From the NCBI GenBank assembly GCA_016185145.1, contig JACPOB010000045.1, positions 1 to 64,000 of the forward strand: a DNA stretch of 64,000 nt, in the 5' to 3' direction. The DNA is from Rhodospirillales bacterium. Lineage in GTDB: Bacteria > Pseudomonadota > Alphaproteobacteria > Reyranellales > Reyranellaceae. The notes beneath the pieces were generated by a model that saw only the letters and a program-made list of their open reading frames with translations, was not told the DNA's origin and searched no databases. The position numbers and the translations under genes are program-made. The number at the start of each line of letters is the position of its first letter. Positions within the stretch are counted from its first letter, which is position 1. Shown here in pieces: positions 1 through 7,319 of the stretch.

Positions 1-1181
1 GCAAGCCCACCGATGTGCGCGTCCTGATGTACCGCGCCGCCGACGGCCGCTTCATGTCGTTCTTCGGCGACCTGCATCCATCCTTCGCCGGCAATGTCGT
101 GAAGGCGATGGGCGGCGCCAAGCAGGGCTATCCGGTGCTGACGCGCACCATGGCGAAGCTGCCGGCGTCCAGGCGCTCTCCCGCCGAGATCCTGGGCCAG
201 GCCAACGCCCAATGGCGTGCCAGGGTCGTGCGCGTCGATCGCCTGACGCCGACCATCGTCGAAGTCGTGGTCGAGGCTCCCGCCGCGGCGCGCAACTTCG
301 AGCCCGGCCAGTTCTATCGCCTGCAGAACTACGAGGCGCGGTCGAAGAAGGTCGACGGCACCCTGCTCACCATGGAGGGCCTGGCGCTGACCGGCGCCTG
401 GGTCGACAAGGACAAGGGCCTGCTGTCGCTGATCACGCTGGAGATGGGCGGCTCGTCCGACCTCTGCGCGCTGCTCGAGCCGGGCGAGCCGGTGATCGTC
501 ATGGGCCCGACCGGCACGCCGACCGAGATCGAGCCCGGCGAGACCGTGGTGCTGGCGGGCGGCGGCCTCGGCAATGCCGTGCTGTTCTCGATCGGCCAGG
601 CCTTCCGCAAGGCCGGCAGCAAGGTGCTGTACTTCGCCGGCTACAAGAAGCCCTCCGACCGCTACAAGGTCGAGGAGATCGAGGCGGCGGCCGACGTCGT
701 CGTCTGGGCCTGCGACGAGCAGCCCGGCTTCCCGGTCGACCGGCCGCAGGACAAGTCGGTGGTCGACAACATCGTCGAGGCCATGCGCCGCTACGCCTCG
801 GGCGAGCTTGGGCCGCAGCCGATCCCCTTCAAGGATGCCGACCGCATCGTCGCCATCGGCTCGGACGGCATGATGAATGCCGTGCGGCTGGCGCGTCACG
901 GCGTGCTGAAGCCCTGGCTCAGGCCCGATCATCGCGCGCTGGGGTCGATCAACTCCCCGATGCAGTGCATGATGAAGGAGATCTGCGCCCAGTGCCTGCA
1001 GCTCCACAAGGACCCGGTGACGGGCAAGGAATCGGTGGTGTTCTCCTGCTTCAACCAGGACCAGGAGCTCGACCGCGTCGACTTCGGCTGCCTGCGCCAG
1101 CGCCTGCGCCAGAATGGCGTGCAGGAGAAGATCGGCGCACTATGGATCGACCGTTCGCTGAGGAGGATCGGGGCGCGCTGA
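1..1181 (+). CDS. FAD/NAD-binding oxidoreductase, PyrK-like C-terminal part (5' end outside window)
   Basis: The reading frame is open to the left edge, so the GTG at 15 is not a real start and the N-terminus lies upstream. The visible ~390 residues read as a ferredoxin-reductase-type module. A flavin-binding barrel comes first (GQFYRLQNY), then a nucleotide-binding segment (LAGGGLGNAVLFS), then a C-terminal cysteine cluster (QCMMKEICAQC followed by SCFNQ) like the [2Fe-2S] site of PyrK-type electron-transfer subunits. Such modules pass electrons between NAD(P)H and a partner redox domain. In a protein open on the left this is probably the tail of a larger fused flavoprotein. The exact substrate cannot be told from this fragment. 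Confidence 0.75.
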   Translation, partial: KPTDVRVLMYRAADGRFMSFFGDLHPSFAGNVVKAMGGAKQGYPVLTRTMAKLPASRRSPAEILGQANAQWRARVVRVDRLTPTIVEVVVEAPAAARNFEPGQFYRLQNYEARSKKVDGTLLTMEGLALTGAWVDKDKGLLSLITLEMGGSSDLCALLEPGEPVIVMGPTGTPTEIEPGETVVLAGGGLGNAVLFSIGQAFRKAGSKVLYFAGYKKPSDRYKVEEIEAAADVVVWACDEQPGFPVDRPQDKSVVDNIVEAMRRYASGELGPQPIPFKDADRIVAIGSDGMMNAVRLARHGVLKPWLRPDHRALGSINSPMQCMMKEICAQCLQLHKDPVTGKESVVFSCFNQDQELDRVDFGCLRQRLRQNGVQEKIGALWIDRSLRRIGAR

Positions 1182-1204
1182 CTGCCCCCGTCGGGGGGGA
1201 CGCC

Positions 1205-1504
1205 ATGAGCGATCAGCCGTCGAAGGCAACGAGCCTGATCGTCTGCTATGGCCTCGCTGTCTATCTGATCGGCTCGCTTCTGTGGCGCGTGCTCATCCCC
1301 GCCCACGAGTATCCGGGGAGCACGGCGACCTGGCTCGGGATCGCGGTGGATGTGCTGGCGATCGCCGGATTGGTGGGCGTCAGGGCTGGAATTCCGAAGG
1401 CGCTGTTCTGGATCGCCCTGGTCGCCGGCATCGGGCTGCTCGCCATCCGCCTGACCAGCACGGCGAGCTGGTGGACCGGGCACCTGATGTACTCGGTCCG
1501 CTAG
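1205..1504 (+). CDS. small three-helix membrane protein
   Basis: This 99-aa product starts 23 bp after the flavoprotein stop and is probably co-transcribed with it. Hydrophobic segments lie at about residues 11-30 (IVCYGLAVYLIGSLLWRVLI), 40-60 and 66-84, giving a likely three-helix inner-membrane protein with a short cytoplasmic N-terminus. I do not recognise a family. It ends 11 bp before the stop of the convergent cyclase gene. The start is the only ATG that leaves a complete first helix. Function is unknown; a role with the preceding redox protein is only suggested by position. Confidence 0.6.
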   Translation: MSDQPSKATSLIVCYGLAVYLIGSLLWRVLIPAHEYPGSTATWLGIAVDVLAIAGLVGVRAGIPKALFWIALVAGIGLLAIRLTSTASWWTGHLMYSVR

Positions 1505-1515
1505 GACCGACTAGT

Positions 1516-1878
1516 CTAGCTGTTCCAAGGCGGCTTCCCCACCGTGGGCACAAATCGATAGTGGCAGGAGTTGATTGAGTTGCTGAGTTCGTAGTCACCA
1601 TTGCCGTGACCGATGAAATTCATTATTCCCCCTGAGGGGTCCTTGTAGCTCGCAGTAATCTTGCCGTCGCTTCTGACAGGCTCGGAAAACAGCTTCCGGG
1701 CATAATTGACGCCAAGTGTCAGCACGCCGTTAGAAACGTCCACCGTGTAGGTTTGGCCCCATCCGGAGCAGGCCTGCACCGACTTCTCCGGGATTAATTC
1801 TGTGCGATATGTCGTGCTCTCTGCATGAGCCTGGGTGGCAAGCACCCCCATCACTCCAGCAATCGTCATGTAGCGCAT
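1516..1878 (-). CDS. secreted small protein fused in frame to the cyclase (possible internal start)
   Basis: Codon 611 of the cyclase frame is an ATG (1878-1876) preceded by GGAGGATACTCG, a good Shine-Dalgarno at normal spacing. The following 120 residues begin with a typical signal peptide ending AHA before EST, then a beta-rich domain with two cysteines (QACSGW, NSCHYRFVP) whose layout echoes the neighbouring secreted family. Free paralogs end in TPKT or similar followed by a stop; here TPQT is followed directly by GGYS and this start. It is therefore probably an independent gene whose upstream neighbour lost its stop codon, or a fusion that keeps an internal initiation site. Which product is made cannot be decided from sequence. 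Confidence 0.6.
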   Translation of the reverse strand: MRYMTIAGVMGVLATQAHAESTTYRTELIPEKSVQACSGWGQTYTVDVSNGVLTLGVNYARKLFSEPVRSDGKITASYKDPSGGIMNFIGHGNGDYELSNSINSCHYRFVPTVGKPPWNS

Positions 1879-3708
1879 CGAGTATCCTCCCGTCTGGGGC
1901 GTAAAAACATACCGGCAAGGGGTAATGGAACTGGCCACAAGGAAGGGGCGGGCTCCGTTGCCCGGAGCGAACGTTACGTAGAACTCTCTGTTCTTGTCGT
2001 CCTTGCCGACAACTCTTCCAGAGCCATCAGGCTGCAACCCCTTCAAATCGACAGTGAATGAACTCTTCGTCGATCGGCTCGTATAGGTGAGCGTGTTCCC
2101 CCTTATGTCGACCTGCCAGTTGGCCGACAGTTGTGATCCCCCAATCCCGGCGGCACAGGCGGGATTTTCCGTCGTGGGGAAGGCAGCCCACGACGCGTGT
2201 GCCGCGCTGGAGATGTGAGAAGCAGCGGGCTTCTTCTGTTCGTCGTGGCTCGCCGTCGTGGCCTCGGTTTCCTGCAGCAGGGCCTGCTGCTGGGCTCTTG
2301 TCAGGAAGCCGGTCGCCGGCAGATGGCGTGCGTTCTGCCAGCGCGCGATCATCTCGCGCGAGCGCGGGCCGAACACGCCGTCGTGGCCCCTTGTGTTGAA
2401 GCCGAGCGACGTCAGGGCGGCTTGCAGGCGCCGGCGGTCGGCCGGTTCCAGGCGCAACCGCTGTTCCGCCGCCTCGGCTTCCTCGTTGGGCTTGGCCCTG
2501 CCGGCCGCTGTCTTGTTCGCCGCGGCCTTGTTCGCAGCCGCAAGCGCCTCTGTTTCGGCCTGCTCCCGCCGCTCGGTGGCCAGGACCAGCGCCTGGTCGG
2601 CCCGGCGCTTGGCCTCGGCGTCCGCCGCCGCCTTCCTCGCCGCTTGCTCTTCGGCTTGGAGCAGGGCGGCGGCTTCCGCTTCAGCACTGCGCTGGGCGGC
2701 TTGCTCGGTCGCGCGCTCGGCCATCACCGCCGCCGGATCGCCGCCTGCGTCCTTGGCGTTGCGTCGCGCGTCGATGTCCGCCTTCAACTGCGCCAATTCA
2801 CGTTCGGCCTGCTGGCGCGCCTGCCGTGCACTCGCGAGCTCCAGATCTGCCTGTCGCTTGGCCTCGGCTTCCGCTTCGGCCCTCTGTTGCGCCTGCCGCT
2901 CCAGCCGGCGTTTCTCCGCCGCCAGCGCGTCGGCCTTGCGCCGCTCGGTCAGCGCCTGTTCGAGCTGCTCGGCCGACAAGCTCTGCGCCGCTGTGCTGAC
3001 GGATGGCGCCGGATTTGGCGAGAAGGCCAGATATCCGCTGCCGGCAAGCAGCAGCGCTGTGGCCGCGACCGTACCCCACAGCATCGGCCGCCGGATCGCG
3101 ATATCCGCTCGCCGCATCCGGCTTGCCGCGCGGACCGGTCGACGCGACGCGCTCTCGCGAGGGAGCACATGATAGATGTGCAGGGCATTCCTGATGTTCT
3201 TGGCGTGATGCCGGCCGCCGTCGACGAAGACGCAGCTCGCCTGCAGATGCGTGGCGTCGCGTATGGCTGGCGACGCCGCAATCCCGCCCGGCTCGGCCAT
3301 GAGCTGGATGCGGGCGGCGACATTGACGACGTCGCCGAATATGGTCTCCGTTTCGTCGACGATGACCTCGCCCAGATGCAGCCCGATGCGGAACATCAGC
3401 CGCTGTTCCTCGTCGAGCGCTTCGTTGAAGCGTGCCATCCGCTCCTGGACGTCGATCGCCGCCGCGACCGCCGCCATCGCCGAGCCGAATTCGGCCAGCA
3501 CGGAGTCGGCCACGATGTTCACGATCCGGCCGCCCGCGGCATCGACGGCGGACTGCCATACCTCCGCGCGTACCGACTTCAGATGGCTGACCGTGCGGTC
3601 TTCCCCACCTTGCATCAATCGGACGTAGCCGGTGAGGTCGGCCTGAAGGATGGCCGAGAGCCGGCGCGGGCGGGTTGGTTGGCGGTCCTCAGCCATCGGC
3701 GGAGACAT
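1516..3708 (-). CDS. membrane class III nucleotidyl cyclase with periplasmic coiled coil, peptidoglycan-binding domain and C-terminal secreted-family domain
   Basis: This is a 730-aa frame. Residues 15-185 are a class III cyclase domain. Metal ligands D24 and D68 and the transition-state Asn129/Arg133 are present, but the adenine-specifying Lys and Asp positions are Asn64 and Thr122. A single transmembrane helix (about 209-229) is followed by an Ala/Glu/Arg-rich coiled coil (about 245-415). A peptidoglycan-binding domain (about 421-478, DGVFGPRSREMIARWQ) and a domain at 504-606 homologous to the secreted proteins encoded at 3948-6655 follow. The catalytic part should be cytosolic and the rest periplasmic, so it looks like a wall-anchored receptor cyclase. 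The frame then runs without a stop into a second signal-peptide protein (see 1516-1878), so the native protein may end near residue 606. Confidence 0.8.
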   Translation of the reverse strand: MSPPMAEDRQPTRPRRLSAILQADLTGYVRLMQGGEDRTVSHLKSVRAEVWQSAVDAAGGRIVNIVADSVLAEFGSAMAAVAAAIDVQERMARFNEALDEEQRLMFRIGLHLGEVIVDETETIFGDVVNVAARIQLMAEPGGIAASPAIRDATHLQASCVFVDGGRHHAKNIRNALHIYHVLPRESASRRPVRAASRMRRADIAIRRPMLWGTVAATALLLAGSGYLAFSPNPAPSVSTAAQSLSAEQLEQALTERRKADALAAEKRRLERQAQQRAEAEAEAKRQADLELASARQARQQAERELAQLKADIDARRNAKDAGGDPAAVMAERATEQAAQRSAEAEAAALLQAEEQAARKAAADAEAKRRADQALVLATERREQAETEALAAANKAAANKTAAGRAKPNEEAEAAEQRLRLEPADRRRLQAALTSLGFNTRGHDGVFGPRSREMIARWQNARHLPATGFLTRAQQQALLQETEATTASHDEQKKPAASHISSAAHASWAAFPTTENPACAAGIGGSQLSANWQVDIRGNTLTYTSRSTKSSFTVDLKGLQPDGSGRVVGKDDKNREFYVTFAPGNGARPFLVASSITPCRYVFTPQTGGYSMRYMTIAGVMGVLATQAHAESTTYRTELIPEKSVQACSGWGQTYTVDVSNGVLTLGVNYARKLFSEPVRSDGKITASYKDPSGGIMNFIGHGNGDYELSNSINSCHYRFVPTVGKPPWNS

Positions 3709-3947
3709 CGTTCTCGTGACACGCCGAGCATGGCCGCGAGCTCCGCGTGGCGGATGCGCAGAGCCGGAAATACTGCAGCCGGAGCAGGTCCTGTCGCGTC
3801 ATGTCAGCGCCACCGTAGACACCTTGCCCGTCGATAGTCTGGCTACTTGCGGCATCCGGCACAAGACCGGCAGGGGGAAGTGTCCTAGAGCCTTGGCGGC
3901 ATCCGCTCGCGCCGTTGGATGCGGTGGGGGTGGCCCGCCACGAGAAA

Positions 3948-4334
3948 TCACTCTGCCTTGGGCGTAAAAACTGACCTGCAAGGGGTAATGGAATTGGTCA
4001 CCTGGAAGGGGCGGGCCCCGCTGCCCGGATCGAACGTTACGTAGAACTCTCTGTTCTTCTCGTCTCTGCCGACGACTCTTCCAGAACCATCGGGCTGTAG
4101 CGCGTTCAAATCGACAGTGTATGAACTCTTCGTCGTCGTTTGCCTCGTAAAGGTGAGCGTGTCCCCCTTTATGTCGACTTGCCAGTCAGTCGGCCCTGGC
4201 GGCCCGCCAAATTGAGTGGCGCAGGCGGGATTCTCCAGTGTGGCAACGGCAATCCACGTCGCGTCTGCCGCGCTGGAGACGTGAGAGGCACCCACAAGCC
4301 CGATCAAGGTCGTGAGAAACAGTCCCAACCTCAT
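3948..4334 (-). CDS. secreted small protein, cyclase-sensor-like family (copy 1)
   Basis: This 128-aa protein starts at the ATG preceded by GGGAGGCGATAAA. Residues 1-22 (MRLGLFLTTLIGLVG...) are a signal peptide. The mature part carries the family signature: W near the start, a Cys, WQVDIKGDTLTFT, LQPDGSGRVVG, NREFYVTFDPGSGARPF, then CRSVFTPKAE at the end. About 100 residues match residues 504-606 of the upstream cyclase. It lies 17 bp downstream of the next family member (4352-4759) on the same strand, likely one operon. I do not recognise the family; a small beta-rich periplasmic or extracellular domain with one likely disulfide is inferred. Confidence 0.7.
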   Translation of the reverse strand: MRLGLFLTTLIGLVGASHVSSAADATWIAVATLENPACATQFGGPPGPTDWQVDIKGDTLTFTRQTTTKSSYTVDLNALQPDGSGRVVGRDEKNREFYVTFDPGSGARPFQVTNSITPCRSVFTPKAE

Positions 4335-4351
4335 TTTATCGCCTCCCATTG

Positions 4352-4759
4352 CTATGTCGTGGGCGTATAGACGCGCCGGCAAGCCTTGAGGCGATAGGTC
4401 ATATGGAATGTGCGGGCTCCGCTGCCCGGATCGAACGTCAGGTAGAACTCTCTGTTGTTCTTGTCTGTGCCGACAACCTTTCCGGAACCATCAGGCTGCA
4501 ACCCCTTCAAATCGACGGTGAATGAGTGGTTCGGAATTGCGCTCGGACTCGTAAAAGTGAGCGTGTTCCCCTTGATGTCGACCTGCCCACGGGCAGGGGC
4601 GGTCCATTCCGGCCCGGTACTCACCGTGCCGCCGCCGCATGACGTCGACATGCCATTCTCCAGGGCGCCAACGGCAGCCCACGTCGCGTCTGCCGCGCTG
4701 GAGATGTGAGAAACACCCGCCAGCCCGATCAACGTCGTGAGAAACAGTCCCAACCTCAT
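4352..4759 (-). CDS. secreted small protein, cyclase-sensor-like family (copy 2)
   Basis: This 135-aa protein has the same leader (MRLGLFLTTLIGLAG) and the SD AAGGAGCGACAAA before the ATG. A frame extending upstream to 5053 only overlaps the hydrolase gene and is not used. The mature domain differs from copy 1 by a Gly-rich Cys loop (STSCGGGTVSTGPEW) and FTSPSAIPNHSFTVDL, features shared with the plus-strand copy at 5865. The C-terminus is CRRVYTPTT. It is followed 17 bp later by copy 1. Function is unknown; paralogy with the cyclase's periplasmic domain is visible directly. Confidence 0.7.
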   Translation of the reverse strand: MRLGLFLTTLIGLAGVSHISSAADATWAAVGALENGMSTSCGGGTVSTGPEWTAPARGQVDIKGNTLTFTSPSAIPNHSFTVDLKGLQPDGSGKVVGTDKNNREFYLTFDPGSGARTFHMTYRLKACRRVYTPTT

Positions 4760-4830
4760 TTTGTCGCTCCTTGGTTGAAGTATCCTATCACGACACTCGG
4801 AATGTGCTGAATCCGTCGATGATTTTGCAC

Positions 4831-5652
4831 TTACTTCGCCTTGAGCCGCGCATCGAGGAACGCCTTCGTCATCACGAAAGAATCGGCCGCCGCTTCGGGA
4901 TTGCCGCCGATCATGTGGCCGGAACTGGTGAGCACGGGCAAGGTGCCAAGATCGAAGCTGTGCAGCGCACCGGGATAGACCTTGATGGTGGGCGGACGGG
5001 TGTCGTTGGCTCTCGCCGCAACCGTCTTGAGGCAGAGGTCGGCCGGAGTCCAAGTGTCGTTCCTGCCGGTCAGGATCAGCACGTCAGTGACATACGGTCC
5101 CACGATCGCCCTGCCCGAACATCCGGGGTAATAGGCGACTCCCGCCTGAAACGGCTGGCCGCCGCGGTCGCGAGGAATTTCTTCGCCGATCGCGGCCCAA
5201 AGGGTCGACGAGCCGCCGTGAGAGAAGCCAATGATCCCGATCCGGTCAGCCTGGATGTTGGGCAAGGTGCGCAGGTAAGTCGCGGCGTTGTGGGCGTCCT
5301 GCGCACGCACACGAGTCGGGATGGAGTCGACGCTGTCGCAGACGCTGCGTTGATTACGTGGCCCGAAACTGTCGACGATCACCGCGGCGTAGCCCCAGCC
5401 GACCAGGCGAGTTGCCCAGGTCCGGGTGTTGTCGGTGATGCCGCTGCAACTATGCATGACCAGCACGGCCGGGAAGGGGCCGTTCCCCGGTGGGAGATAG
5501 AGTTGCAGACGAGCGCTGCTGTTTGGCCCACCGACCGACTTCGCATCGTAGGTCAGCGGCAGTCGCTCGGACAGCAGGCTTGCGCAATGCGCCAGGATGA
5601 CCGGCAACACCAGTGCGCGCGCTGCCTTGGTCAATGACGTTGCGTATCGCAT
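4831..5652 (-). CDS. dienelactone-hydrolase family protein, exported
   Basis: This 273-aa alpha/beta hydrolase starts at the ATG that gives an N-terminal hydrophobic signal (MRYATSLTKAARALVLPVIL). The family features are present: the nucleophile elbow GFSHGG (Ser in place of the classical Cys), the acid in TGRNDTWTPAD and the His in GALHSFD. A close relative is encoded at 33265-34053. It sits in the middle of the secreted-protein array, between divergently oriented copies, and is separated from copy 2 by 71 bp. A hydrolase for a small ester or lactone in the periplasm is inferred; the substrate is unknown. Confidence 0.8.
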   Translation of the reverse strand: MRYATSLTKAARALVLPVILAHCASLLSERLPLTYDAKSVGGPNSSARLQLYLPPGNGPFPAVLVMHSCSGITDNTRTWATRLVGWGYAAVIVDSFGPRNQRSVCDSVDSIPTRVRAQDAHNAATYLRTLPNIQADRIGIIGFSHGGSSTLWAAIGEEIPRDRGGQPFQAGVAYYPGCSGRAIVGPYVTDVLILTGRNDTWTPADLCLKTVAARANDTRPPTIKVYPGALHSFDLGTLPVLTSSGHMIGGNPEAAADSFVMTKAFLDARLKAK

Positions 5653-5781
5653 GGAGTCTCGGCGCCGTGTCGCTTGACGTGACGCTAGCACCCCGGGGGC
5701 GCGCGTTGTGTAACCTGGGTCACACAAATCGGCCGCCTTTTTGAAGGGGGAGCCGGGAGGTAGCAATAGACGGCACTTCTA

Positions 5782-5867
5782 CGCCGTGCTCCACTTGGGA
5801 GGTATCCGCTCGCCGCTCGACGCGGTGCGGTTGGCTATCGTGGCGGAAAACGACGGGGGAAGAGATG
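5782..5867 (+). repeat. upstream repeat unit D1 (shared leader/promoter segment)
   Basis: About 80 bp immediately upstream of the 5865 gene match the segment upstream of the 6749 gene (6665-6751), including the core GCTATCGTGGCGGAAAAC and a GGGG-AAGAG ribosome-binding region. The similarity ends just inside the coding start. This indicates a duplicated promoter/leader that would place both genes under the same control. A weaker match (GGCGGCATCCGCTCGC) occurs near 3893-3940. Confidence 0.6.
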
Positions 5868-6269
5868 AAGTTGGGACTTCTTCTCGCGACATTGATCGGG
5901 CTAGCGAGTGCTTCTCAAATCTCCAGCACGGCAGACGCGACATGGGCGGCCGTTGGCAAACTGGAGGATGGCACTTCGCCCTACTGCGGCGGCGGTACGA
6001 TTCCCATGCCGGAATGGGTCGGGCGGGCTGACGGGCGGGTCGACATCAAGGGGAACACGCTCACTTTTACGAGTCCGAGCGCAATTCCGAACCATTCATT
6101 CACTGTCGATTTGAAGTCGTTGCAGCCTGATGGTTCTGGAACAGTTGCCGGCAAGGACACCAAGAACCGAACGTTCTACATAACGTTCGATCCGGGCAGC
6201 GGAGCCCGCCCGTTCCATATGACCTATTCCTATGGCGCTTGCCGACGTGTCTATACGCCCAAGACGTAG
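5865..6269 (+). CDS. secreted small protein, cyclase-sensor-like family (copy 3)
   Basis: This 134-aa protein starts at the ATG after GGGGGAAGAG. Its leader is MKLGLLLATLIGLASAS. The mature sequence is closest to copy 2 (PYCGGGTIPMPEW, FTSPSAIPNHSFTVDLKSLQPDG, CRRVYTPKT). It is oriented away from copies 1 and 2, and followed 23 bp later by copy 4, likely one transcript driven from the repeated leader upstream. The family is unknown; export and a Cys pair are visible. Confidence 0.7.
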   Translation: MKLGLLLATLIGLASASQISSTADATWAAVGKLEDGTSPYCGGGTIPMPEWVGRADGRVDIKGNTLTFTSPSAIPNHSFTVDLKSLQPDGSGTVAGKDTKNRTFYITFDPGSGARPFHMTYSYGACRRVYTPKT

Positions 6270-6292
6270 TGACATGGCGATGGGAGGAAGAG

Positions 6293-6655
6293 ATGAGGTT
6301 GGGTCTGTTTCTCACGACACTGATCGGGCTAGCGGGTGCAGCTCACATCGCCAGCGCGGCAGACGCATCGTGGCTTGCCGTTCCCGAGAGCACTCCGGGG
6401 TACTGCGCCATGAGCAGTGCGTCTTGGCAGGTCGACATAAAGGGGCACACGCTTACTTTTACGAACCGATCGAAGAACTATTCACTCACTGTCGATTTGA
6501 AGTCGTTGCAGCCTGATGGTTCTGGAAAGGTTGTCGGCAAAGACGACAAGAACAGGGAGTTCTACGTAACGTTCGATCCGGGCAGCGGAGCTCGCCCATT
6601 CTATCTGACCGGTTCCGACCATCCTTGCAGGTATGTTTTTACGCCCAAGACATAG
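6293..6655 (+). CDS. secreted small protein, cyclase-sensor-like family (copy 4)
   Basis: This 120-aa protein has its start chosen at the ATG after GGGAGGAAGAG, giving the leader MRLGLFLTTLIGLAGAA. The domain is the shortest of the set but nearly identical to the cyclase domain over LQPDGSGKVVGKDDKNREFYVTF and CRYVFTPK. The near identity of these blocks among copies suggests recent duplication or gene conversion. It is followed by the second repeated leader (6665-6751). Confidence 0.7.
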   Translation: MRLGLFLTTLIGLAGAAHIASAADASWLAVPESTPGYCAMSSASWQVDIKGHTLTFTNRSKNYSLTVDLKSLQPDGSGKVVGKDDKNREFYVTFDPGSGARPFYLTGSDHPCRYVFTPKT

Positions 6656-6664
6656 CGCGGCCCG

Positions 6665-6751
6665 CGCCGTGCTCCATTTGGGCGGCATACGCTCGCCGCT
6701 TGACGCGGTGCGTGCGGCTATCGTGGCGGAAAACAAGGGGAGGAAGAGATG
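6665..6751 (+). repeat. upstream repeat unit D2 (shared leader/promoter segment)
   Basis: Second copy of the segment at 5782-5867, with the same GGCTATCGTGGCGGAAAAC core and a stronger SD (GGGGAGGAAGAG) before the ATG at 6749. It precedes the amber-interrupted gene, so that gene was probably under the same control as copies 3 and 4. Confidence 0.6.
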
Positions 6752-7180
6752 AAGTCCAAACTGTTTCTCACGACATTGATCGGGCTAGCGACTGCTGCGG
6801 CTATCACCGTCGCCATACAAGCTTACGCCATGTCGTCGTCGGTCGCCGATTTCCCGGAGTTCACAGCCTGCCCGCTGGCTAAGGGCACGTAGTGGGCCAG
6901 TGGCAAGGAGGCCGAGAAATATGCCGCCGGCCACAATATGCTTTTGGTCGTCAAGGAGGGCCGCCTGCTTTACGCCGCCGACAGGAGCAGAGGTTCGATG
7001 AACGAGCCGAAAGAGGTGCGGTTCGTCCAGCGCGTTTCCGGCGAGATCCAGATCAAGACTCTCAGCCTTACGTCGTACAACCTTCGCAAGACCGGCAACA
7101 TATTCACTGGCATCCAGGATGATGGCGGTACGGGCGGCATGCCCACCATCACCAACGTCGAGTTTGTCTGCGGCGGGTAG
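6749..7180 (+). pseudogene. secreted small protein gene interrupted by an in-frame TAG
   Basis: The leader (MKSKLFLTTLIGLATAA...) matches the array's leaders. After 47 codons (ending ACPLAKGT) a TAG occurs at 6890-6892. The same frame then continues as WASGKEAEKYAAGHN to a stop at 7178-7180, giving 143 codons in total. The downstream part (residues VEGRLLYAADRSRG-like through NVEFVCGG) has coding character and ends with a Cys near the C-terminus as in the family layout, but lacks the LQPDGSG block. It is either a nonsense-inactivated gene, a sequencing error, or suppressed. A restart at 6938 would lack the signal peptide. Confidence 0.6.
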
Positions 7181-7319
7181 AAGCGCCGCCGACTGAGGTG
7201 TCCGCGAACGTGCGTTCAAATTAGGACACTACCCACTACCTGGCCGGCTTGCGGGTGCCAGGGACGTCCTGCACAGTGTCGCCGTCGGGCCCGCCCGACA
7301 GGCGGCGAAGGGATTTCCA

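Noticed and set aside
3689-3802. Small frame with CxxCH overlapping the cyclase start
   Set aside because: 37 codons, no SD, no heme-protein context; chance match to the heme motif.
2197-3837. Long plus-strand frame antisense to the cyclase
   Set aside because: Composition follows the high-GC third-position bias of the real minus-strand gene; the cyclase has clear domains, this frame has none.
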